Shown here in pieces: positions 1-10,589 of a stretch of DNA of 64,000 nt. Source of the DNA: Cheiracanthium punctorium (Eukaryota > Arthropoda > Arachnida > Araneae > Cheiracanthiidae); assembly GCA_038373885.1 (NCBI GenBank), contig JAWZYV010016543.1:1-64000 (forward strand). Direction: 5' to 3'. The notes under the pieces were generated by a model. The model ran no database searches, was not told the origin of the DNA, and saw only the letters and a program-made list of their open reading frames with translations. Position 1 is the first letter of the stretch, and each line of letters opens with the position of its first letter. Position numbers and translations under genes: made by a program.

Positions 1-244
1 AATGGCTTTGTCTATTAAATTTTTGCAATGCTCTTGCTGGGAAAAAAATAAAAAATTAATAAAATTATTTCTTTTTTTCTGACAGGATTGGGATCATGAT
101 TGATTTTTGATGGTATTGTAGTATAATGCGCGAATTTATAACACCTAATGTAAAATGGTTAAGTACTTCATCCCAGAGGGCCTTACTTTTTTAGAAATAA
201 AAAAAAGAGAGATGTTAAAAAAAAAAGGGGGGGTGAGAGAGCAA
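1..244. other. Unassigned AT-rich flank
   Basis: No coding or repeat signature is recognised. It holds poly-A and poly-T runs and a short G run near 228-234. Confidence 0.5.
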
Positions 245-335
245 GAAGTGAAACTTTGGCCGCAGCGAGGCCAGAACCCTGGAACTACTGCTTGCCAATC
301 GCTCGCTTTAACCGCTGCGCCATAATTTCATTGAC
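245..335 (-). repeat. tRNA-derived SINE-like head
   Basis: On the minus strand this reads as a pol III promoter-like pair: an A-box-like GGCGCAGCGGTTAAAGCG followed by a B-box-like GGGTTCTGGCC. The same GGGTTCTGGCCT block recurs on the minus strand near 14320 and 18260, so it is a dispersed family rather than a functional tRNA gene. Stem pairing is poor. The assignment is inference from box spacing. Confidence 0.4.
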
Positions 336-390
336 ACGGTTGCTGTAAATTTAAAACATTTCCTTTATTGCCTGTTTACCGTTTACTTAC

Positions 391-499
391 TTTGATGGTA
401 ATGTATTGGAAAATCCTTGACACACAAGTCTTCTAAACCGTTTACTTTCTCCTCACACATAAATTTTGCAAATCTATCAATAAATTCTAAAATTTCCAT
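391..499 (-). CDS. Candidate first coding exon, unknown product
   Basis: The minus strand has an open segment beginning MEILEFIDRFAKF and ending in a good splice donor (AAA|GTAAGT at 391/390); the frame stops just inside the putative intron. Upstream is GCGCATGCG at about 561-569, which resembles an NRF1 promoter site, and an out-of-frame ATGGCGGAC. I do not recognise the protein. It could be the first exon of a DNA transposon whose terminus lies near 742, or of a host gene reading off the left edge, or a chance frame. No downstream exon is visible because the window ends. Confidence 0.25.
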
Positions 500-560
500 A
501 TCTTCTGTCTTCAACAGCGCTGTAGTCCGCCATGTTTGTAAACAGATTAGAGCCTCACAG

Positions 561-742
561 CGCATGCGTCGAATGTAACAGGCCGGTAACCACCCGAATT
601 CGGCTGGTTACATTCGTCTGTTAAAAACGAGATGTAACCAGCCGATTTGGCCTTGTGAATACCATTTTTTTTTTAACCATCCGATTCTATGGTAATCCGG
701 CTGTTACCAGCTGGTAGAAAGTTTCGTGAATACGGGTGTTAG
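561..742 (-). mobile_element. DNA-transposon terminus, Harbinger-like (tentative)
   Basis: At about 742 the Ty3 integrase frame ends abruptly and the minus strand continues as TAACACCCGTATTCACGAAA, a terminal-repeat-like sequence. A related GTGAATAC motif recurs near 650. The TAA at the junction would fit the 3-bp TSD of PIF/Harbinger elements, but the other end lies outside the window, so neither TSD nor superfamily is proven. Confidence 0.35.
570..616. repeat. Imperfect palindrome
   Basis: CGAATGTAACAGGCCG on the left is matched by the reverse complement of CGGCTGGTTACATTCG on the right (14 of 16 pairs). It lies just inside the putative transposon end at 742 and resembles subterminal transposase-binding repeats. 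Confidence 0.5.
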
Positions 743-3046
743 TGAATCGATCTACACAAGTGAGGCAATATCGGTAGCCGTTGGATGGTGGTAGTGGACC
801 GATTAAGTCGATGTGTATATGCTGGAACCTTGCTGTTGGTTTTTCAAACGCACCAGTTGGGCTCTTGGTATGTCTATGAACTTTACATTTCTGGCATGGG
901 ATGCAAGTTCGGACCCATGCGATGATATCTTTTTTCATTGAAGGCCAGACATAACGTTCAGATATCATTCGTTTTGTTGCTTTGGCACCAGGGTGTGATA
1001 AATTATGTAAGTGATGAAATATTTGTTTGCGCATCTATTCCGGCACGAATGGTCTAATGCGACCTGTAGAAATATCGCACTGCAAAACCGTGCCACTTGG
1101 GTCCCCTACCACCATTCGCTTCAATTCGAGAGTATTTGCAGGGTTCTTTAGAATTTCTTGCAGCTCTGGATCTGTTTCTTGCAAAGAGGCCATTTGCACA
1201 AAGTCAATAGCAGACTCTTTACACACAGAAATGTTCCCGCGTGATAGCGCGTCAGCTACCACGTTCTCCATGCCACTGATATGTTTAATGTCCGTAGAGA
1301 ATTGACTTATAAAGTCTAAGTGACGAGTTTGTCTCGGTGAGCACTTGTCTGCTTTCTGTCGGAAAGCAAATATTAAGGGTTTGTGGTCGGTGAAGATTGT
1401 AAATGGCCGACCTTCCAGCATGTGACTAAAATACTTTACAGCCGAATATGTTGCTAGCAGTTCGCGATCATATGCACTGTATTTTTGTTGGGCTGGCGAC
1501 AGTGACTTTGAATAAAAAGCTAGCGGCTGCCATGCACTGTCTTTTAGCTGTTGGAGTGCCGCTCCCATGGCTTGGTCAGATGCATCAACTACAACAGAGA
1601 GTGGAGCCTCAGGTACGAAATATGCTAAGGCAGTAGCCTGTGCAAGTTCTTCTTTACTTTGTAGGAATGCACTCTTGGCTTCTTTGGACCATTCTATTTG
1701 ACGGTTGTCGTTCTTCTTCGTCCCCTGCAAGTATTTGTTTAAGATACCCTGCGTGTGTGCAGCCTTTGGTATAAACCGACGATAAAAATTCGTCATCGCT
1801 AGGTATCGACGCAATTCTTTGATTGTTTGGGGAAGCGGGAAATCGATAATCGCTTGGACTTTCTCTTTAAGTGGGCGAATGCCTTCGGCAGAAATGTTAT
1901 GCCCTAAAAACTTAACACTAGCTTTCCCGAAAACACATTTAGCGGGATTGATTCTAATGCCAAATTCAGCAAACCGTTCAAACATAGCTTTTAAATGGCA
2001 CAAATGCTCCTCTTCACTAGTAGAGGCGACTAAAACATCGTCAAAATATGGAATGCAAAAATCAAAGCCCTGCGTCACCTTATGAATAAATCTCTGAAAC
2101 GTTGACGCTGCATTTGCCAATCCGAACGGCATAAATAAAAATTCAAATAGACCGAACGGAGTGGTAACCGCAGTTTTTTGCACGTCTTCAGGGCGTACCG
2201 GGATCTGGTGGTATGCCCTTGCCAAGTCTATTGTTGAAAAGACTGACTTCCCATGCAACACCTGCATACAATCCTGTATGTGCGGTACAGGATAACGATC
2301 GGGAACCGTAACAGAATTTAAGGCACGGTAGTCACCGCATGGACGCCAGTCCCCATTAGGTTTGGGTACCATATGTAAAGGACTGGCCCAACTACTACTT
2401 GAGGGTCGACAGATACCCGCGCTGACCATAAATTGGAACTCCTCTTTTGCGATTTTAAGCTTATCTGGTGGCAACCGCCTTGGCTTAGCAAACACTGGCG
2501 GCCCTTTTGTGTCAATTACATGCACTATGTCATGCTTAGGAACAGCCAGCGTTGATGAAACATCCGCAAGACAAGGATATGCACTCAGAAGAACGTGAAA
2601 AGGTGTGCTGTCAGATAGTGCCCTGATGTCCACATTGGCTTTGACTCTTACATTCCCTTTCGCTTCCAGGTTAGTAAGCGGATCCCGTAACTTTCCTAGC
2701 CGGACGTCGATCAGGAGGCCAAAATGCCTCAAAAAATCAACTCCTATAATAGGTTGAGATACATCTGCGAGCACGAAAGGCCAATGAAATTCCCTTCGTA
2801 AACCTAGATCTAACTTTAACAATTTCTGTCCGTAAGTATGAATGACGGTCCCATTAGCAGCAAAAAGCTGAAACTTATACGGATGTAAAAAAATGTAATC
2901 CAGATAAGGTCCGATACATCTGCACCTGTATCTATCAAAAATCTCATGTTGGATGACCTATCATTCAAATACAATCCGTTGATCAAAGGTTTGCCGTCAC
3001 TCTCTTGTTCGAGCGACGGCCTTATTGGTTTCCCGACCATGTACAT
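743..3046 (-). pseudogene. pol: Pol pseudogene of CsRn1-type Ty3 element (PR-RT-RNaseH-partial IN)
   Basis: Protease: [10 protein letters not shown] (about 2925-2955). Reverse transcriptase: [13 protein letters not shown] with the first Asp, and the active site YFDDV (residues 259-263 of the 595-codon frame 2822-1035), a variant of YxDD. RNase [19 protein letters not shown] and TDHKPL. Integrase: zinc motif HHLHNLSHPG to CIPCQ, then HIDLIGPLP. Three lesions are visible: protease and RT are out of frame, with a T7 run near 2886-2892 the likeliest place; an in-frame TAG splits RNase H from integrase at 1035-1037; and the frame leaves the integrase after CVDRFT at 742. The product would have been the polymerase and integration polyprotein. 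Confidence 0.85.
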
Positions 3047-3834
3047 GGTTCCTTACATTTTTTAGCTTTGTTTTTAAACGTGAAATGATACCAACATAAA
3101 GAGTCATTGCTACTATTAGAGTTGTGTCTATTTCTTGATTGACTACGACCTCTGAAAAATCGATTGCGAGATTCTGCTCGAGAACGCCCTCTATTCTCAG
3201 ACTCCGATTGCCTAGTTTCCAATTTCTCTAATCGTGATGAGATGTTTAATATAAGTTCCTTAATATCCTCATTGTTGCTGACACTTTGCACACTTGGTGG
3301 TGGCCCTGTCGCGGCCATAATACCATCCGCCATTTCGGCTAACTTATCCAGATCGTCATTTGATATCGCCAAAATTTGTTGTACATGCGCTGGCAATCGC
3401 TGAACAAAAAGAGTCTTAAGCAAATCATCGCCTACTTGCGCTCCTGCCTTACTGCGCATTTCAAGTAACAATCGAGAGGGCTTTTTATTTCCCAGTTGCA
3501 TCCCCGACACCAGCTCACGCAGGCGTGTGTCTTCGCTTACAGCATACTGGTTAATTAATCGAGTTTTTATCGCGCCGTAGGGGTTGTCCGGGGGAGGAGA
3601 GGTAATTATGTCCCCTACAATTGCTAATTCTTCAGGTTGCAAGGATGCAACTAAATGATGGTACTGCGTCACCGAATTTGTAATACCAGCTAATGTAAAT
3701 TGCGATTCTAGCTGGTAGAACCATATCCTGGGGTTAGCACGCCAAAAAGGGGCATATTTTATACCCACACGTTGAATTGTGTTGGCATTATTCGCTTCCG
3801 CATTGTTCTGCGGTTCTGTAGGTCCGTTATTCAT
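3022..3834 (-). CDS. gag: Gag-like protein of CsRn1-type Ty3 element
   Basis: This 270-codon frame starts at an ATG at 3834. The N-terminal third contains PFWRANPRIWFYQLESQF, the W/F-rich signature of capsid-like domains in CsRn1/Kabuki Gag proteins. A basic Arg/Ser stretch (about residues 215-240) precedes the finger CWYH-x9-C-x3-C, a CHCC arrangement instead of the usual CCHC knuckle. The family role is assembly of cytoplasmic virus-like particles that package element RNA. The frame ends 25 bases inside the protease frame and looks intact. The product name is secure; activity is not. Confidence 0.85.
   Translation of the reverse strand: MNNGPTEPQNNAEANNANTIQRVGIKYAPFWRANPRIWFYQLESQFTLAGITNSVTQYHHLVASLQPEELAIVGDIITSPPPDNPYGAIKTRLINQYAVSEDTRLRELVSGMQLGNKKPSRLLLEMRSKAGAQVGDDLLKTLFVQRLPAHVQQILAISNDDLDKLAEMADGIMAATGPPPSVQSVSNNEDIKELILNISSRLEKLETRQSESENRGRSRAESRNRFFRGRSQSRNRHNSNSSNDSLCWYHFTFKNKAKKCKEPCTWSGNQ
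3028..3034 (-). promoter_or_regulatory. Candidate -1 ribosomal frameshift site GGGAAAC
   Basis: In the gag frame the bases read TCG GGA AAC, exactly the nnX XXY YYZ arrangement of a canonical -1 slippery heptamer. Slipping gives GTC GGG AAA CCA, the protease-frame codons. The gag stop TAA follows one codon later. No downstream pseudoknot was evaluated. Confidence 0.65.
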
Positions 3835-4146
3835 AGTGACACTACTGCTAACAAAAATAATACAATGTGAACACTAATAGTAGCAATAACCATAAAAATA
3901 ATCCCGAAAATATCTTATTTACAATTTGCTTACTGAACGGCTGACACACACAGGGATCAAAATACAAATAATGCAATCAGAACACGTGGAGAAGTGTAAA
4001 AAACACTTTCCGGGGCAGTCTTCGCATCTGGCGCTAATTCATCAAAGAGGGAATACAGAAACACAACACTAATACACTGTAATGATGACACCAATTAATT
4101 ATTGCACGGAAAAATAACGTCGCATCTCCAATCACTTATGAATATA

Positions 4147-4153
4147 GTCACCA
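4147..4153 (-). promoter_or_regulatory. Candidate primer-binding site TGGTGAC
   Basis: TGGTGAC on the minus strand matches the first seven bases expected for a tRNA-Trp primer, the primer reported for CsRn1-type elements; the match does not extend further. It lies between the candidate LTR and gag. Confidence 0.35.
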
Positions 4154-4600
4154 CGTGTGTTACGAGAGTGTACACATTCACTCGGAGAAAAAAATATAGC
4201 GAAAGCTATTATCATCTTCCAGACGCACAACGAGAGTCATAAAACAAGTCTTTTCTTCATAACCAGTTGGGTGCATCAACATTTCATTCCGTCGTAGAAT
4301 CGTAAATATTAACCACGTGCAACTGTCCGGGTCATCACTTTAGCGGTTGACTCATCTAAACTAATACTGTTGCGTTAGTAGATAAGCAAATAATCAGAAG
4401 GTAGAGATATTAATTTACTTTAATTAAATATTATTACAAATTATGCATATTTTCCACACAAGCTTTTAGCACCGAGTACAGAACAGCGCGCTTTCTCCTT
4501 AGTTGGCACCTCGTGAGAGAGAGGGAACCCGGAATGAGTTCAGCACAGCTCATCCGCCACTACCGGCAGCGTTGCCAGATCCCCAACAACATCTACTACA
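4154..4600 (-). repeat. Candidate 5' LTR of the CsRn1-like element
   Basis: The minus strand begins TGTAGTAGATGTTGTTGGGG and ends near TCGTAACACA just before the candidate primer-binding site, giving about 445 bp. No second LTR is available for comparison, so the ends are inferred. Confidence 0.4.
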
Positions 4601-5576
4601 AATCAAAATTTTAGTCTAAGCCAATGTGCATGCTTCTGGGAGGGGCTAAGTAATAAAATAGGATCATTTTAGCTATTTAAAGTGTATAATAAAGCAGAAT
4701 GTTATCCTTTAGCAATCTCTAAAGGGTAACATTCGGGGGAGGGGGGCTGAAGCCCCTCCCCTAAATCCGCTACTGTATGAAACCAAAAGTAGTAAAAATA
4801 TTTTTAGGTTGTATTTATTAGATTCTTTAAGGGGATTTTCGAAATGTGTTGCGAAGTTCTAGAAAAATAAGGCTGCCAGTGTTTCTATACTAGTATAATG
4901 GATTCTTGGTTATTGTAATTAAGAGACAAAGATACACGAAGGCTGTCAGCCCTAGGGGGGATGCCTTGGGTGGGGAACGTTTTAAGGTGTAATAACTTTT
5001 TAAGGGGGCATTCGCGTTACATATGGAGTGAAACACTCCAAATTTCAGACCATTAGAGCAACAGCTTCCCGTAATGAATGGGGTGAATCAAATTTCCATT
5101 CTAGAGGATTTTGAAACCTTTTGCGCAAATCTTAGTTAAAATGTTTTCAAATTTTGTCTGTAGATGGAAATGAAAATGTTAAGGAGCAGTGTCAGTTTTG
5201 AAAGCTGAAAACTTAGATAATATGCAAAATATTAAAATTTACGATAAATTCTAAAACTCACTGAAAAGACAAAACTTGAATTTTTTTTATGCCGTGATTT
5301 AGCTGAGTATTTATATTCAAACGTTCAACTGCAATCAATAAGTAATAAATATTATATGTAGAGGGTTATTTTAGGCACTGAGAATTTTGGAAATTAAAGT
5401 TTTTATAAACGATTTTGAAACAAACGTCTATTCATTGTTCACATTCTGAAATTGCATATTTTTCATTGCGTTTTCAGTATTAATGCAATTTCTCAGAAAT
5501 GGTCGGTTTCGGATGTTAGCACTATAAAAGTAAAATTTTGAAAGGCAACGTTTAAAAAAAAAAACAGCACCTCTTC
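4601..5576. other. Non-coding repeat-derived interval
   Basis: There is no gene. Near 4720-4760 GGAGGGGGGCTGAAGCCCC and CTCCCC form a local G/C inverted repeat. At about 4935-5030 the text ATGCCTTGGGTGGGGAAC matches the 3' part of the dispersed repeat at 14220-14290 and 18150-18230. Confidence 0.5.
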
Positions 5577-5739
5577 CAAAGGCCGTACCCAGGAGGGGAG
5601 ACCAGGGGGTCTGCCCCCCCCCCCGAAATTTAAAATTTTGTCAACAAAACAATCATAATGAAGCCTTTTAGTGAAAAATTGAGCCTTTTTCACCTTTTGG
5701 TCCCCCCCACCCCGAAATTTTTTTCTGGGTATGGCCCTG
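5577..5739. mobile_element. hAT-type MITE, 163 bp
   Basis: Ends read CAAAGGCCGTACCCAG and CTGGGTATGGCCCTG, an imperfect inverted pair, with a C13 run and G/C-rich interior. A clean 8-bp TSD is not visible. Confidence 0.6.
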
Positions 5740-6385
5740 TTTCTTCCTTAACACAACTATTGGAATTGCTTTTGTTATTCTTGTTAAACTATATTTAAGT
5801 AAAATAAACTGAGATCTTTTATGGAAAATTTAGCTTCTCAATTAAAATGCTTTAAAAATTGTACTTCTATTTTGTATGTATTTTGCATATTTTTTAATTC
5901 AAGAAGTATTTTGTATTTTAGTGTTTGAATCAATGTATTTTATGATTCGTATCGAAAAAACATTTTCGGTGAATTTTGCCTAACTCTGGTGAGTTGCAGT
6001 AGTCGTTACCCCCCCCCCCCCATGAAAATTTTCTGGCTACGCCACTGCTAAGGACAGTGATAATTTGAGGCAATGTATTTATCGGAAAAAAGTAAAAGGG
6101 ATTTGGGAAGGGAATTTTATTCCTTGCTTTTCAATAATAATAATAATAATTAATTTGAGAAAATGTATTTAAGCTGATTGACATTGTTGAAAAAAGAAAT
6201 TTGAAAAGATTTAAAACAAAGAATAACGGATTAATGTTCTTTTTATTTGTATATTTAGTGTTAAGTTAATGCATATTAATATTTAAAAAATCTAAAAATG
6301 ACATATTTACTATAAAATGAAATTACTTTCAAACTCCGGTCAAATTACGGTCAAACTCCGAGAGTGATAATTATTAAATGAAATT
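5740..6385. other. AT-rich non-coding interval with a MITE remnant
   Basis: No gene. A C13 run followed by CTGGCTACGCCACTG at 6037-6051 is the terminal sequence of the same MITE group as 16238-16381; the opposite end (near 5997) is badly decayed. Confidence 0.5.
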
Positions 6386-6771
6386 ACCGTGTTTACTCGC
6401 ATAATAGTCGCACTTTTTTGCCAATTATTCATGGTGAAAGGCTAGATGCAACAATTTTGCGGTGAAATCTAACTAATCTAATCATAATATTCTCGAATGA
6501 TAGAACACATTACTGGTATTATAATAAAATTACTAAATTAACAAATGTGTCCACATTATCTGCCGCGTATTAAATAATCTTTTCGTCACGTCAGTAGCAC
6601 ACAAAAAAAGAGACACTTATCTTTTTATAGTAATATTTGTATAAACATAAATGAAGGGGTCAAATACGTGACAGCGACTTTCGAGCGGGGAAAATATTTT
6701 GACGATTTCTCCTGCTTCAAAACGGGCATTCGACTAGTGAGGGCGACTATTATTACGCGAGTAAACACGGT
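6386..6771. mobile_element. MITE with ACCGTGTTTACTCG ends
   Basis: Left end ACCGTGTTTACTCGCATAAT and right end GCGAGTAAACACGG are inverted, followed inward by matching AATAGTCGC and GCGACTATT blocks. A second member lies at 25440-25618. The end sequence resembles ISL2EU-type elements; that assignment is tentative. Confidence 0.7.
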
Positions 6772-6877
6772 TTAGATTTAATGTTAAAATGTTTGGCTTT
6801 TTCAATACCTATTTAAGTATTTTAAACTTTTGCTTACAGAAATTTAGATTTCTTTTTCACATTGCCAACATATCTTT

Positions 6878-7046
6878 CAAAGGCGGATCCAGGGGGAGGG
6901 CGCAGGGGGCGCGCGCTCCCTCCGAGAAAAATATATTTACACTAGATAAATGGGGCTTTCACCAATATTAAGTGGGCTTTACACTAGATAAAATGAGTAT
7001 TCGGGATTTGCGCCCCCTCCGAAAAAAGTTTCTGGATCCGCCCTTG
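6878..7046. mobile_element. hAT-type MITE, 169 bp
   Basis: CAAAGGCGGATCCAG opens and CTGGATCCGCCCTTG closes the element. Flanks share ATCTTTC, a near-complete TSD (TATCTTTC versus AATCTTTC). The interior is G/C-rich and holds ACACTAGATAAA twice. Confidence 0.65.
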
Positions 7047-9607
7047 AATCTTTCTACCTTTTCTTTTAATGTAATAGAATTTATTTTTTAGCCTGTTAGT
7101 TAAAATGTGCGTGTTAATAGGCATATTCATAGAGACAGTCAAAAGCAATGAGTTAGTATTTATATCCTTCGGGAGCGGAGAGAGATTAACAAAGAGCCAG
7201 AGGGGGGGGGGGGCGAACAGCTGATCATCAGCTGGTAGCCTTAAGGCTCTTCCTCAGACAGATCGAAAGAAGTTTCCTTTCCATGTTAAGCAATGGGAAT
7301 TTTATTACTTCGGTTTTCAAGTAATATCTCGGCACTAAATTAATATTTTTAAATTTTTCTTTCATTGTTGTTTTCTTGAAAGACTTCTCACCTTTTCCAT
7401 CTTTCAGATTTTAGAAATATTGCTTTGATGTATTTTTTATTTAATATTAAACACAATCATCTATCTACAAAGACACGAATTCTGACAGTCAACTGCGATT
7501 TTCTCAGACCAGACTAACTTTTTTGAAATTTGGTAAAGATAGAAAAATTGTAGCGCACTTTGCCTTTTCAAATACATAAGTGTTTTTTATCTAATCCATA
7601 AATTTGATTTTTAGCGATTTATTTACACATTTTTGATGAAAAATTTTCAGATGTTTTCCACCTCCACTTGCCCACGTGTTGCGTTACCACCCGCAGAGAT
7701 GAAACGGGGAGAAGGAGGAACTTGATTTACGACTCCTCGCAGAAAAACTCTGTTGACCAAGCCTGTTTAAAGGCTTGGTTTGTATTGAAAAGGAATAGAT
7801 TTGTTTCGGATGGATGATGTAAATGGAGGGACAGTTTACATTGCACAGTACGGAGTACAATTTCCACTTATATAATATTTAAAAAGTTTAAATGCACAAA
7901 CTTTTTTAGGTGAAGCAGCTTCAACCTAAAATTGTAGGAAAGCTTATTTCTCTTTTGTAATTCCATATATATGGAAGTTTCCTTCAGATGTTCGGTAATC
8001 AACTAAAGCACTATTCATTACGCTCATTACCTATACATATATATATATTTATTTACTTGTATATAATTTTTCACACAGCTATATAAAATGCTAAAGAAAA
8101 GGGCCTTTTGCATATAAGTAAAGGTTAAAAAGAAATATAAGTAAACAGTATTATCCAGTAAGTAAAAACATATTGGACTAATTTGTATGTGTGTGTGTGT
8201 GTATCTATGCACGCGCAATCGAATAGGCAAACTCACATCATCTAATCCGAAAGTCACTAGTGACCAGAGTGTTTGACAAATTTTAATCGAACTTGGATAT
8301 TAATCATCCGCATCTTTTTTTTTTTTTTTTTTTTTCCCTGTAATTCCAACTTCCAACAATGTCCGCCTTCTTTTCATACTACCCTCTGATTGCAGTTCTA
8401 TATCTTACGTTTTCGGGTCCCAGATGTATGTTTATACTTATCCGTTACAAAAGCTTCATTAGTAATCAGTCAAATATATTGGCGCCTTTCTTTTCCTTTC
8501 TTATTGCATGTTTAAACTTTAGTACGAGACTGCGTCTGTGTGATCCAGAAGAGGTTTTGGAAGACACAATTATTTTATTTCCCCGTGAGACTCGTGCGCC
8601 AAAAATTCGCAACATACGTCCTCTAGGAGTGGAATTCGAGGCAATTGCCCCTCCTCCCCTCTCGGTGGGTCAGGGTCAGCTGGAGGGGACCCCTTTTTCG
8701 TATGTTGTCCCAGGACCACAGTATAAATTTTTAAATAACTCAAAATGAATCCCGATTTAAATATGATGACTGATCAAAAATGAAAGAAAAACATTGTTTA
8801 CGCATCGAAATTTTGAAGTACGGACGCAGCTATAACGGGCATTATTTATTCTGTTGGCTAAAAGGGAGGAAAAAACAGATATTTAAAGAATTGGTTCATA
8901 TTAACCATTTAAAAAAAATTCTCTGTGGTATTAATACATCCAAAAACATACTACTCACAAAAATACTTCTAAGCCGATTTGAAATTTCGCAATCAAATGA
9001 AGTGTTTAACTAACTCAAAAGTATTAGAATTTGCTTTTAGGAGCATATTTAAAATTTTCTGTGCATTTAAACTTCTTCAATGTTATATCAGTGTAAATTT
9101 TACTCCGTGCTGGGCAATGCAAATTGTGCTCATTGATATTTAATTAATTTAATTGGGAGGATACAAAACTGAAACGCCCGACACGTGAAGATGCCTCTGA
9201 TTACAGGATCTTGGCTCCCAAGCTGATGAGCTGATTTCAGTGAAATTTATTTTGTTTCAAAGCTGATTTCACGAGTGTTTCTTAGTTACATTGGACGATA
9301 TTGATTTCAACATATTGAGGCTTTTTTTTTTTTTTAAATATAAATGCTTATTTGCACTTGTTTTCTAGGTGTGGTTGATTACATTCTTAATAACTAAAGC
9401 AGCCTTTTATTAATGAATATGTCATTTTATCTCTCACCCCCTTTATTGAATTGTCCCAAAAAAGCGACATAATTTTACATATATTTAAATACTATTAGTT
9501 CGCAACAACTTTAATCCATTGTTACAATATTTCGTAAGGTGTAGATATGCATCCCATGTATTTTTCTATAAATAGGTTACAATCATAAAAATTTCAACAT
9601 AGGGTTA
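7047..9607. other. Long non-coding interval
   Basis: No supported gene. At 7217-7252 two adjacent near-palindromes occur, CAGCTGATCATCAGCTG and AGCCTTAAGGCT, next to a G13 run. A (TG)n tract lies at about 8188-8201 and poly-T at about 8317-8336. A 129-codon open frame at 8359-8748 (+) has no recognisable domain and I do not call it a gene. Confidence 0.5.
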
Positions 9608-9740
9608 CCAGGCGAAAAGCACGAAAGGTGAGAGATAAAATGACATAGTTAATTAATATCGTTTTAATATGGCAATAATGAAACTAAAAAATTAGGGGGG
9701 GTCATAGGGGTCTCCCCCTGACGAGGCTCGAACAGCCGAG

Positions 9741-9794
<54 letters not shown>

Positions 9795-10214
9795 TGGAAC
9801 TTGCCTTATGTGACCACCCTCGGAATCAACAAAATTGATCATCTTATAAAGTGGTCACCTTACAAAGGTTGCAATGTGCGGTGATTAGAAAGGGAAAATT
9901 TACAAAAGTGGTCAGTATAGACTTGTGGTCTCTTTACGAAGGTGGTCACTTTAGGAGGTTCCACTGTGTATATGTAATGCGAGGTATATCTTATTTGCAG
10001 TACATATTGTGTTTTACTTATTAGTTATATATATATATATATATGTATATAGATAGATAGATAGATAGATAGATAGGAAACTCGGCTGTTTGAGCCTCGT
10101 CAGGGGAAGACCCCCCCCCCCGAACCCCCTAATTTTTTGTTTCATTATTGCCATATCAAAACGATATTAATTGACTTTGTCATTTTATCTCTCATCTTTC
10201 GTGTATTTTGCCTG
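9608..10214. mobile_element. Foldback-type element with microsatellite loop
   Basis: Arms 9608-9742 and about 10079-10214 are inverted copies of roughly 135 bp: both contain ATATGGCAATAATGAAAC, CCTGACGAGGCTC and ACAGCCGAGTT in opposite orientation. Between them lie a long (TA)n tract (9742-9789), a separate 179-bp MITE, another (TA)n and a (GATA)n tract. Confidence 0.75.
9790..9968. mobile_element. MITE with TA target, mariner/pogo-like ends
   Basis: It begins CACAGTGGAACTT and ends GGTTCCACTGTG, flanked by TA on each side, with internal GTGGTCAC repeats in both orientations (about 9850-9950). Similar ACAGTGGAAC ends are known from pogo-like elements. It has no coding capacity. Confidence 0.65.
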
Positions 10215-10589
10215 GTTCAAGTTAACCATTTGCTTCCCATTTGTGGAACAAATTAGAAATGTTGAAAATAACTCTTGAACAACAATCAGGGAATTTAGAT
10301 CTGAAAACAATGATAAAACACATCTGAAAAAACTTTGTATGAACTTTTTTGCACATGAAATCAAATGCAACAAATGGAGTTTATTTCCAGATAGTTCAAT
10401 TATTTTGCACATCTGGGGCGTCAAGTATCAGCACATTAAATGTTTTGTAAGTAGTTTATGCGAATTTTATTAAAATTTCAAACCTTCATATTTTTTCCTG
10501 CGAATTTTCTGTTTTTATTTGCGAAAATTCCGTACCGCTAATTATAATTCAAAAATTCTTAAAAAGATATAAATCTAACAAATTTTTTG

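Larger units (their letters stand above)
743..4600 (-). mobile_element. Ty3/gypsy LTR retrotransposon, CsRn1-like, 3'-truncated
   Basis: The minus strand carries, in order, a candidate 5' LTR (4154-4600), a leader, gag (3834-3022) and pol with protease, reverse transcriptase, RNase H and the N-terminal half of integrase. The Gag zinc finger is the unusual CHCC type and Gag-Pol uses a -1 frame relation, both known for the CsRn1/Kabuki group. It is damaged: a frameshift after the protease motif, an in-frame TAG at 1035-1037, and loss of integrase beyond its first catalytic Asp at 742. The 3' LTR is not in the window. Confidence 0.85.

Noticed and set aside
1027..2598. Plus-strand frames opposite the Ty3 pol
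   Set aside because: They are shadows of the minus-strand RT and RNase H coding sequence.
8359..8748. 129-codon open frame as a gene
   Set aside because: No recognisable domain, low-complexity neighbourhood and no splice or repeat support.
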